Source of the DNA: Steroidobacteraceae bacterium
GTDB lineage: Bacteria; Pseudomonadota; Gammaproteobacteria; Steroidobacterales; Steroidobacteraceae
Direction: 5' to 3'
NCBI GenBank assembly: GCA_023253235.1
Contig: JALRHE010000314.1
Coordinates: 1 to 9,270 of the forward strand
DNA length: 9,270 nt
The translations under genes and the position numbers were made by a program. Below are positions 1 through 6,462 of this stretch, one piece after another (positions within the stretch are counted from its first letter, which is position 1; each line of letters starts with the position of its first letter). Below the pieces are notes generated by a model, which saw only the letters and a list, made by a program, of their open reading frames with translations, did not search any database and had not been told where the DNA came from.

Positions 1-467
1 AGTTTCGCGCGGCACCGGCTTCGGTCGCTCGCATGCGCGAGCTCGAGGCGGCCGGCAAACTGCGCTTCATCGAAGGGCTTGCCGAGTCCATCATGACGAG
101 CGATGACCGGTTGGTCGGTGTCACGGTCAAGGCGGCCGATGGTCAAGTGCACGAGGTGTCGGTCGATCACGTGTTTGCATTCTTTGGACTGCATCCCAAG
201 CTCGGCCCGATCGCCGAGTGGGGCATGGAGCTCGAGCGCAAAGCGCTAAAGGTGGATACCGAGAAGTTCCAGACCAGTGTGCCGGGCATTTTTGCGGTGG
301 GTGACATCAACACCTATCCGGGTAAGAAAAAACTGATTTTGTCGGGCTTTCACGAGGCGGCGCTGGCGGCGTTCGCCATCCAGGCTTGGCTATATCCCGA
401 GAAGAAACAATTCCTGCAATACACGACGACGAGTCCGGTAATGCAAAAGCGGCTCGGTGTCGGTTAA
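1..467 (+). CDS. Ferredoxin/flavodoxin-NADP reductase, TrxR-like type 2 (C-terminal part, 5' end outside window)
   Basis: The visible part is about 155 codons, reading in phase from base 3; an ATG at 33 is internal, since the frame is open to the window edge and the residues before it still fit the family. The enzyme is expected to move electrons between NADPH and ferredoxin or flavodoxin in the cytoplasm, using FAD. Seen directly: the end of the NADPH-binding domain, a linker reading FAFFGLHP, then the C-terminal FAD-binding signature GIFAVGDI followed by GKKKLILSGFHEAALAAFAI, where the Asp and the following helix contact the flavin. The tail ending in KRLGVG resembles type-2 FNRs rather than classical thioredoxin reductases. 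The CXXC that would separate the two families lies upstream of the window, so thioredoxin reductase cannot be fully excluded. The stop is 12 bases before tesB, suggesting a shared transcript. Confidence 0.85.
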   Translation, partial: FRAAPASVARMRELEAAGKLRFIEGLAESIMTSDDRLVGVTVKAADGQVHEVSVDHVFAFFGLHPKLGPIAEWGMELERKALKVDTEKFQTSVPGIFAVGDINTYPGKKKLILSGFHEAALAAFAIQAWLYPEKKQFLQYTTTSPVMQKRLGVG

Positions 468-469
468 GG
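466..469 (+). promoter_or_regulatory. Ribosome binding site for tesB
   Basis: AAGG overlaps the stop codon of the reductase gene and lies 10 bases before the ATG at 480. It is a modest Shine-Dalgarno match that supports this start and suggests translation is linked to the upstream gene. Confidence 0.45.
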
Positions 470-479
470 CGAGCGAGTC

Positions 480-1361
480 ATGGATCGTCGTCTAGCGGAC
501 TTGCTGAAGCAGTTCGAGCTCGAGCGGCTCGAGGTCAACCTCTTCCGTGGCGAGAGTCGCGACATCGGCAGTCCGCAAGTGTATGGCGGTCAGGTGCTCG
601 GCCAAGCGCTGATGGCCGCGAGCTCGACGCTGCCACCGGAGCTCGTCGTACATTCTTTGCACGCGTATTTCTTGCGCCGCGGCGATTTCAATTTACCGAT
701 CGTCTATCAGGTTGATCGCAGCCGCGATGGTCATTCGTTCTCATCTCGTCGTGTGATCGCGATCCAGAACGGCCAACAAATCTTCACTTTCTCGGCGTCC
801 TTCCAAAAACCGGAAGCGGGGTTCGATCACCAAGTCGATATGCCCGAGGTGCCCCCCCCGGAAGACTTGCCCGACTGGGATCGCCCGACGCCGGAAGTTG
901 CGGCGAGCTTGCCCGAGAAGACTCGCCAGTACCTCGCGCGCGAGCGGCCGTTCCAGATGCGCCCGGTTGGGCTGTTGAGTGCGATCCATCCGGTCGCGGG
1001 CGCACCGCTGCAGCGAGTGTGGTTTCGACTGGTTGATCGCTTGCCCGACGACGCGCGCCTGCATCGTTGCCTGCTGGCCTATATGTCGGACTTTGCTTTG
1101 CTCGGTACGGCGCTGCGTCCGCATGCGGCCGTCGTGGGTGACGGCACTTTGATGATGGCCAGTATCGATCATGCGATGTGGTTCCATCGCGACTTCCGAC
1201 TCGACGATTGGTTGTTGTATGCGCTCGAGAGTCCGAGCGCTTCGGGTGCGCGCGGTTTCGCGCGCGGCAGCATTTACACGCGCGACGGTCGCCTAGCGGC
1301 GAGTGTCGCTCAGGAAGGTTTGATTCGTTTGATCGCCAAGCAGGGAGAGTCGAAGAAATGA
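480..1361 (+). CDS. tesB: Acyl-CoA thioesterase II
   Basis: This 293-residue protein matches the TesB family in length (E. coli 286) and architecture: two hot-dog domains, the first at about residues 10-110, the second at about 160-285. It hydrolyses acyl-CoA thioesters to free fatty acid and CoA in the cytoplasm. The E. coli active-site positions are met with identical numbering: Asp204 in YMSD, Ser228 in MMASIDHAMWFH (Thr in E. coli) and Gln278 in VAQEG. Other hallmarks are YGGQVLGQAL (35-44), HSLHAYFLRRG (58-68) and ESPSASGARGF (250-260). The Thr-to-Ser change keeps the hydroxyl group, so activity is expected. A run of eight C at 852-859 lies inside the frame without breaking it. It follows the reductase gene by 12 bases, and its TGA overlaps the next gene's ATG. 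Its physiological substrate cannot be read from sequence. Confidence 0.95.
   Translation: MDRRLADLLKQFELERLEVNLFRGESRDIGSPQVYGGQVLGQALMAASSTLPPELVVHSLHAYFLRRGDFNLPIVYQVDRSRDGHSFSSRRVIAIQNGQQIFTFSASFQKPEAGFDHQVDMPEVPPPEDLPDWDRPTPEVAASLPEKTRQYLARERPFQMRPVGLLSAIHPVAGAPLQRVWFRLVDRLPDDARLHRCLLAYMSDFALLGTALRPHAAVVGDGTLMMASIDHAMWFHRDFRLDDWLLYALESPSASGARGFARGSIYTRDGRLAASVAQEGLIRLIAKQGESKK
1343..1348 (+). promoter_or_regulatory. Ribosome binding site for the cytochrome c gene
   Basis: GGGAGA inside the 3' end of tesB, 9 bases before the ATG at 1358. It decides the start: the same frame is open further upstream to an ATG at 1178, but only the 1358 start puts a signal peptide at the N-terminus. Confidence 0.6.
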
Positions 1362-1807
1362 ATGGTCGTCGATCGATGCTCGTGCGGGGGGCGCTTGCAA
1401 GCGCCGTGGTCTTGGCGTTGACGATCGGGGTGCCGGGTACAGTGCACGCCCAGACTGCGAGTCAAAAGTCCGTCGATGTGAATTCGCCTGAGTACAAGCG
1501 GGGCAGGCTGCTCTTCATCCAATGTCGCGCCTGTCACGATCTACAGCCATCGGATATCGAGAAGATCGGCCCCAATCTCGCCGGATTAATGGGTCGCAAG
1601 GCGGCAGCGGATGCCGGGTTCGCTTATTCACCGGCGTTGCAGGCTGCGGCGAGCAAACTCGTTTGGGACAAGGCGACACTCGACCGCTGGATCGAGAAAC
1701 CGGCCGCCGTCATTCCCGGAAACACGATGGCATTTGCCGGTATCTCGAACCCGGCAGATCGAGCAGCCTTGCTTGCTTATCTCGAAGCGGAGACGTCGGC
1801 GCGCTGA
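1358..1807 (+). CDS. Exported class I-like cytochrome c
   Basis: This 149-residue protein starts with a Sec signal peptide: basic MNGRRSMLVR, a hydrophobic stretch (about 11-26), and a likely cleavage after VHA at residues 29-31. The mature domain is about 118 residues. The single haem-attachment motif is CRACH (56-60), whose His is the proximal ligand. Met124 in GNTMAFAG is the probable distal ligand, and IGPNLAGLMGR (70-80) is the usual conserved loop. It resembles the mitochondrial cytochrome c/c2 group, so a periplasmic one-electron carrier is expected. Maturation needs a Ccm system, not seen here. Its ATG overlaps the tesB stop by 4 bases, so the two are probably translationally coupled, although no metabolic link is obvious. 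Its last 31 bases are also the end of the opposite-strand hydrolase gene. Redox partner unknown. Confidence 0.93.
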   Translation: MNGRRSMLVRGALASAVVLALTIGVPGTVHAQTASQKSVDVNSPEYKRGRLLFIQCRACHDLQPSDIEKIGPNLAGLMGRKAAADAGFAYSPALQAAASKLVWDKATLDRWIEKPAAVIPGNTMAFAGISNPADRAALLAYLEAETSAR

Positions 1808-2643
1808 TCGTCCAGCATTCCGCGGATCGTGTTGATCAACACGGGGTTGAAGCGGGCCGGATTCTCCATCATCAGAAAATGTCCTTGACCGGCGAGCGTG
1901 ATCAGCCGGAACGAGGGCGCGTAGCGTTTTAGCTTCGCTTCATCCAGCGAGACCTGATCAGCATTGATGGTGGCGATCGGCTGTTTCAACAGCGGTAGTC
2001 GTTGGGTACCGTCCCAATCGTTGAGTCCCTGAATCGCCGCGAGCCCGACTTTAGGATCGGCCGATGCCATGTCGTCGGCGATTCGTTCGCGCAAGATGGG
2101 ATCTGCGTCAGGTCTGAAGAACGACTGTGAGACGAAGGCGCGCGTCGTGCCGCTAAAGTCACGTTCGAACGCAGCAAGTCGAGCCGCATTCTCGGCTTGC
2201 GATGGCTTCGGCAAACCGATGCTGGCGAACGTATCGACGCCGATCACACCACGAACACGCTCACCGAGGAGCACGGCCGCTTCCACCGCCACCGGGCCGC
2301 CCATCGAGTGTCCCACCAGAACGAGCGATTGATCTGGCGGCAGTTGTGCCACCACCTCGGCCACATCGCGCCCGAACGACGCCATCGAAAATTCGGTTCG
2401 TGTTGCCGGTGTTTGACCGTGACCCGCGAGATCGACGGTGATGACGTTGAAATGTTCACGCAGCGCAGCGAGCTGCGCACTCCAGTAGGTCGAGTCACAA
2501 GACCAACCATGAATCAGGATCACCGTAGTCTTGGATGTATTGACCGACAGTTGCGGATACCGCTCGTGATGAACGGCGGCGTTACCTGTTTCCGTGATTG
2601 AAAATGACGCCAACAGCACGAGAGCGGTGAGCAGTTTGATCAT
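1777..2643 (-). CDS. Exported alpha/beta hydrolase
   Basis: This 288-residue protein has a Sec-type signal peptide (MIKLLTALVLLASFSI, probable cleavage near residues 21-23, NAA) with no lipobox Cys, so the enzyme should be periplasmic or secreted. The rest is a compact alpha/beta hydrolase: oxyanion-loop HGW at 45-47, LAGHG at 72-76, nucleophile elbow GHSMG with Ser113, probable acid Asp229 in NADQ, and catalytic His255 in GQGHF. Family members include esterases, lipases, lactonases and C-C bond hydrolases, and the sequence does not choose among them. It is the last gene of the minus-strand operon and overlaps the VOC gene by ATGA (2640-2643). A GAGG at 2651-2654 lies 7 bases before the start. 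Its TAA lies inside the convergent cytochrome c gene, an overlap of 31 bases. Confidence 0.92.
   Translation of the reverse strand: MIKLLTALVLLASFSITETGNAAVHHERYPQLSVNTSKTTVILIHGWSCDSTYWSAQLAALREHFNVITVDLAGHGQTPATRTEFSMASFGRDVAEVVAQLPPDQSLVLVGHSMGGPVAVEAAVLLGERVRGVIGVDTFASIGLPKPSQAENAARLAAFERDFSGTTRAFVSQSFFRPDADPILRERIADDMASADPKVGLAAIQGLNDWDGTQRLPLLKQPIATINADQVSLDEAKLKRYAPSFRLITLAGQGHFLMMENPARFNPVLINTIRGMLDDQRADVSASR
1828..1843. repeat. Perfect 16-base palindrome at the convergent operon ends
   Basis: CGTGTTGATCAACACG is its own reverse complement. It lies 20 bases past the cytochrome c stop and inside the 3' end of the hydrolase gene, where it encodes V-L-I-N-T. As RNA from either strand it could form a 6-bp stem with a GATC loop. 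No T tract follows on either side, so a standard intrinsic terminator is not supported. The protein sequence alone could explain it. Confidence 0.4.
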
Positions 2644-3668
2644 CGTAGTGCCTCGATCAGCATCCAGTGGTAGCCATCCGGTGCGAAGAAGGTAAAGCTG
2701 CGGCGATTGAACTCATCTGCAACGATGTCAGAAATCGCTGTAGCTCCGGCTTGCGTGACGCGTTGATGCAGTGCCTCGAGCTCGAACGTGCGCCAGCAGT
2801 ACAAGCTGTAGCCAAGCGAACCCGCGCGCGAGTGTGACCGTCGATCTTCGATATCTGCGTGAGCTGCGAAACGAACGCATTTGAGTTTGCCTGAGCGTCG
2901 ATCGGCGAGGGCTTTGCCGGAGGCCGGATCGTCGAAGTCGACCATGTGAAAACCTTCACCGGGTCGCAGTCCGAAGATGCGGCGCGAGCCGGTGGCGTTT
3001 TCGTAAGGGACCGTTTCCTCATGCGTGCGCTGCAGGCCGAGGACCTGCTCGTAGAAATCGAAGATGTGCGGATCGTCGCTCGCGACCATCAAGCCGAAGT
3101 GGGTGTGTTGACTGGTTCGCAGCAGACTCGAGTGATCGATCTGCCCATAAGCGGGGCTTTCGTAGCCGAAGCGCTCGAAGAAGACCTGACGGTATTCCGG
3201 TTGTAGCAGAACCATTTCGCGAACACCGACGATGGGATCGCGAAACGGGCGCGCGCTGCGCTCTCCACTGACTTCGCCGATGACGGCTAGCACCGGAGGG
3301 ATCAGCTCGAGTGCGGCGCCTGAGGCGAGGGCGCGTTCAGCATGATTGACGATATTGAGCACGCTGCTCGTCACGCGTACGCCCCAACGCGAGCCCGCGC
3401 AACGCAGATCCTCCGTTAGCCCGAGACCCGTGTTGAGTGGCTGGTCCCAGTGCATCAAGCGGACCAAGCCATGATCGGCGCTTTGGTGTGCCAGTCGTAC
3501 CGAACGAACCGCTGAGTTCACGCCATACAGGCGTTGCGCCGACTCGGCATCGAGATGCCCCTCGAGTTCAGGGTGGCAGCCGTAGGCGGCAAAATCTGAC
3601 AACGCTCGATCGAGGTCGGTGACACCGACGCAGACTTCATGCAGCCCGCCGGTGCACCGCTCGGTCAT
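2640..3668 (-). CDS. Two-domain VOC (glyoxalase/dioxygenase superfamily) protein
   Basis: At 342 residues this has the size of a protein with two vicinal-oxygen-chelate domains: the N-terminal one about 7-155 (GLHEVCVGVTDLDRAL at its first strand), the C-terminal one about 187-341 (HTHFGLMVASDDPHIFDFYE, ending in YHWMLIEAL). The superfamily includes glyoxalase I, extradiol dioxygenases, epimerases and non-catalytic binding proteins. In the C-terminal domain His190 and Glu339 fall at first and last metal-ligand positions of type I extradiol enzymes. The strand that normally carries the middle His reads GYSLYCW (about 286-292) and has none, so a classical extradiol iron site looks incomplete. 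The substrate is unknown. The gene overlaps the MFS gene upstream (3665-3668) and the hydrolase gene downstream (2640-2643), each by ATGA. I chose the ATG at 3668 because of that overlap. Confidence 0.85.
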   Translation of the reverse strand: MTERCTGGLHEVCVGVTDLDRALSDFAAYGCHPELEGHLDAESAQRLYGVNSAVRSVRLAHQSADHGLVRLMHWDQPLNTGLGLTEDLRCAGSRWGVRVTSSVLNIVNHAERALASGAALELIPPVLAVIGEVSGERSARPFRDPIVGVREMVLLQPEYRQVFFERFGYESPAYGQIDHSSLLRTSQHTHFGLMVASDDPHIFDFYEQVLGLQRTHEETVPYENATGSRRIFGLRPGEGFHMVDFDDPASGKALADRRSGKLKCVRFAAHADIEDRRSHSRAGSLGYSLYCWRTFELEALHQRVTQAGATAISDIVADEFNRRSFTFFAPDGYHWMLIEALR

Positions 3669-5014
3669 ACGTGACGACGCTCGACGATCGCTTTGCGGAA
3701 CGCTGGCCGGCCCCAGGCCAACAAAATGGTGGCGAGTACGGCAGCACCGCCGGTGACGATCGCCGTGCTTTTGCCGACGGCAAGATCATCGGCAAAAACG
3801 TACTGCGTCATGACGGCCGTGAGAAACGGTGCGAGGCCGATACCGATCAAATTGACGAATAGCAGATAGATTGCCGAGGCCTGTGCTCGCATGCGAGGCG
3901 GTGTGAGTACGACGACGCCCGCCGATGCCGCGCCAAAAGCGAAGCAAGTGAAGAAGCCGAGTGGGATCAACAGCACGGTCGACCACATGACATCGTTGAG
4001 TAAGGTGCACACGCTCGCCCCAGGGATCAAAGCGATCGCCGCCGTAAGACCGACGCGCATGGCTGCATCGAGATGCCCAGCCGCTCGCCACCGATCGGTG
4101 AGCCAGCCGCCGGTGAGAATGCCGGCAGTGCCGAAGATGGCGATCGCGACGCCCATGCGAGTGCCCGCTTCACCCAGCGGAATTTCGAGTACGCGCACGA
4201 AGTACTGCACGCCCCAGATCTGGTAGACGTTGATCACCATACCGAGAATGGAGAAGCCGAGTATCAGCGAGCTGTAGGCGCGCCACTCCGAGAGCATGTA
4301 ACGGATCGTATCGGGGATGGAGGCGGTGTCGGCCTTGGTGGCAGCAACGCCCGGTCGCTCGCGACGCTCGGGTTCCTTGAGTGTCAGCACCCACAAGGCG
4401 AGCAGAATTCCCGGAATGCCAACGAGTAGGAACGTCAACTGCCAGGAGCGGATCGTACCGATGATCGGCAATGTGTACTCGGGGGAGCTGGCGACAAACT
4501 GGATGACGGCGCCGCCGATGATGAGCGCGAGTCCCACACCGAGCGGCAAGCCGATGACGAACACCGATAGCGCGCGTCCCAGTTTCTTTTCCGGGAAGCT
4601 GTCGCCTGCCATGGAGAAAGTCGCTGGTGATAGCACGGCCTCACCGACAGCAACGCCGATTCGTGCGAGTGCAAGTTCGATGAATCCGCGCGCCACGCCG
4701 CACAGTGCCGTCATGGCACTCCACACCGCGACACCGGCTGCAATGATGTTACGGCGGTTGTACCGATCGATGGCCCAAGCGATCGGCACGCCGACACCGG
4801 TATAGAAAATCGCAAACACAAACCCGTAGAGCAGACTCATCTGGGTTTCGCTGATACCAAGGTCGGCACGGATCGGCCCGACGAGAAGGCCCAAGACCAC
4901 TCGATCGATGAACGAGAGGATGTAAGCCAGCATCAGAACGAAAACCATGTACCAGGCGGTCGATGCCTTGGGCCAATTGCCTTCGTCGGCAGAGGAGGGT
5001 GCGGCGTTGTTCAT
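3665..5014 (-). CDS. MFS transporter, Spinster-like
   Basis: This 449-residue membrane protein has the usual length for a 12-helix major facilitator. An 18-residue hydrophilic N-terminus precedes the first helix (about 20-36). The FIDR motif (35-38) closes helix 1. DRYNRR (83-88) is the MFS motif A loop between helices 2 and 3. RIGVAVGEAVLSPA (118-131) is the helix 4 motif, with Arg118 and Glu125 typical of the Spinster-like branch. The C-terminal half repeats the pattern with GGWLTDRW. Bacterial Spinster-like proteins are mostly uncharacterised; animal relatives carry sphingosine-1-phosphate and lysophospholipids, hence the interest of this one beside lipid genes. It starts 17 bases after the oxidase stop, the only gap in this operon, without a clear Shine-Dalgarno match. 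Substrate and direction are unknown; a small organic acid is a fair alternative. Confidence 0.9.
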   Translation of the reverse strand: MNNAAPSSADEGNWPKASTAWYMVFVLMLAYILSFIDRVVLGLLVGPIRADLGISETQMSLLYGFVFAIFYTGVGVPIAWAIDRYNRRNIIAAGVAVWSAMTALCGVARGFIELALARIGVAVGEAVLSPATFSMAGDSFPEKKLGRALSVFVIGLPLGVGLALIIGGAVIQFVASSPEYTLPIIGTIRSWQLTFLLVGIPGILLALWVLTLKEPERRERPGVAATKADTASIPDTIRYMLSEWRAYSSLILGFSILGMVINVYQIWGVQYFVRVLEIPLGEAGTRMGVAIAIFGTAGILTGGWLTDRWRAAGHLDAAMRVGLTAAIALIPGASVCTLLNDVMWSTVLLIPLGFFTCFAFGAASAGVVVLTPPRMRAQASAIYLLFVNLIGIGLAPFLTAVMTQYVFADDLAVGKSTAIVTGGAAVLATILLAWGRPAFRKAIVERRHV

Positions 5015-5031
5015 GCGCCGATCATAGCCAG

Positions 5032-6462
5032 TCAGTGGCGTGGCCGCAGGACTTTGCCGGGGTTCAAGATGCCGTTCGGATCGAGCAATTGCTTGAGCTG
5101 CTGCATCAGCTGTAGCTCGACCGGATCGGCATAGCGTTCGAGCTCGTCGACCTTGTGTCGTCCGATGCCGTGCTCAGCACTGAAACTGCCCCGGTACTCC
5201 TGCACGAGGTCATGGATCGCTCGGCGGATCTCGGGTTCGCGCGCAAGTAACGATTTCCCGGCAGTCTCGCCAGACTGGTTGATGTTGAAGTGCAAGTTAC
5301 CGTCGCCAACATGACCGTAGCAAACGAGAAAACCTTCGGGCACGTTCGTGCCGACCCAGTCGCTGGCTCGATCGACGAATTCGGCTAGTCGGTCGATGGG
5401 TAAGGACACATCATGCTTGACGCTAGGTCCATCGCGCCGTTGCGCCTCGGGAATGTTTTCGCGGATGAACCAGAAAGCGCTGCGCTCACGCTCGCTTTGC
5501 GCAAGCAGCGCATCGGTAATCAAACCCTTGTCTAGCGCTGTTTCCAACAAGCTTGCGAGACGCTCCTCGATCGGATCGTCCGCATCGCTACTGCTGACCT
5601 CGCAGAGGATGCACCAGGGTGACGAGGATGCGATGTCGACTCGAGCGCCGAGGTGCCGCTCCACCAACTGCAGCGCTGTGCGCGGCAGCAGCTCGAAGGA
5701 GCTCACTCGGTCGCCACTGCCCGAGCGTAACTTCGCGAGCAGTTCCACGGCCGACTTCACCGAGGGAACGGCAACGATCGCGGTACCGTGACGTTTGGGT
5801 AGCGGGAAGAGTTTCAGGCTGGCGGCCGTGATGACGCCAAGCGTACCCTCGGCGCCGATGAACCACTGCCGGAGATCGTAGCCGGTATTGTCTTTGCGCA
5901 GAGCCGATAGTGACGAAATCACTCGGCCATCGGCGAGGACGACTTCGAGCCCGAGGGTGAGATCGCGCGTCATGCCATAGCGCAGTACGTTGACACCGCC
6001 CGCATTCGTCGAGAGATTTCCGCCGATCGTGCAACTACCTTCCGACCCCAGACTGAGCGGGAAGTAGCGATCGACTGACTCCGCTGCGAGCTGAATTTCT
6101 TTGAGTATGCAGCCAGCCTCGACCACGAGCGAATTGTTCAGCGGTTCGACGCTGCGGATTTGATTCATGCGACGCAGCGACATGACGAGTTGCGTGCCGC
6201 TATCGTCGGGTGTGCCGGCTGCGCAGTACCCCGTGTTGCCGCCTTGCGGAACCACCGGGATACGCAGTGCGTTACAGAGCTTGAGGATTTCGGCCACTTC
6301 GACGGTCGATCGCGGCAAGGCGAGCGCGAGAGCTCGACCGGGATACAGTTTCCGATGATCGACGCTGATCCCCGCGAGTACGTCGGGTGTCGTGACGATG
6401 ACATCGCTACCGAATCGAGACAGCAGTTGTCCGAGCGCTGAGGAGGGGCCCGCTGGCATCAT
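5032..6462 (-). CDS. FAD-binding oxidase, D-2-hydroxyglutarate dehydrogenase / D-lactate dehydrogenase type
   Basis: With the start at 6462 the protein has 476 residues. The PCMH-type FAD domain covers about 20-225: GGNTG at 74-78, GSEGSCTIGGNLSTNAGG at 139-156, and RKDNTGYDLRQWFIGAEGTLG at about 189-209, very like human D2HGDH. The C-terminal substrate and metal domain has GHVGDGNLHFN (383-393) with His384, His391 and Asn393, then AEHG with Glu430 and His431. Arg334 and Lys349 match human Arg386 and Lys401; Pro338 replaces Thr390. The family oxidises D-2-hydroxyacids to 2-oxoacids, passing electrons to a flavoprotein, quinone or cytochrome. The true substrate is open. I chose 6462 because it makes a 4-base ATGA overlap with the methyltransferase gene, as at other junctions here. 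Alternative in-frame starts are ATGs at 6474 (16-base overlap), 6459 and 6558; the residues encoded before 6474 look like read-through of the other gene. Confidence 0.9.
   Translation of the reverse strand: MMPAGPSSALGQLLSRFGSDVIVTTPDVLAGISVDHRKLYPGRALALALPRSTVEVAEILKLCNALRIPVVPQGGNTGYCAAGTPDDSGTQLVMSLRRMNQIRSVEPLNNSLVVEAGCILKEIQLAAESVDRYFPLSLGSEGSCTIGGNLSTNAGGVNVLRYGMTRDLTLGLEVVLADGRVISSLSALRKDNTGYDLRQWFIGAEGTLGVITAASLKLFPLPKRHGTAIVAVPSVKSAVELLAKLRSGSGDRVSSFELLPRTALQLVERHLGARVDIASSSPWCILCEVSSSDADDPIEERLASLLETALDKGLITDALLAQSERERSAFWFIRENIPEAQRRDGPSVKHDVSLPIDRLAEFVDRASDWVGTNVPEGFLVCYGHVGDGNLHFNINQSGETAGKSLLAREPEIRRAIHDLVQEYRGSFSAEHGIGRHKVDELERYADPVELQLMQQLKQLLDPNGILNPGKVLRPRH

Noticed and set aside
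852..859. Run of eight C in tesB, a possible slippage or frameshift site
   Set aside because: The frame continues intact to the conserved second hot-dog domain with exact E. coli numbering, so there is no sign of a frameshift or phase-variable gene.
741..1187. Long open frame antisense to tesB
   Set aside because: The product is Arg/His-rich, has no recognisable domain and lies fully under a well-conserved gene; it is a shadow of high G+C codon use.
1178..1357. Upstream extension of the cytochrome c frame to an ATG at 1178
   Set aside because: It would place about 60 Arg-rich residues before an obvious Sec signal peptide and overlaps the conserved tesB active-site region.
3786..4805. Several open frames of 100-160 codons across the MFS gene on both strands
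   Set aside because: Their products are low-complexity, rich in Arg, Ser, Thr or Ala, and the MFS frame explains the region.
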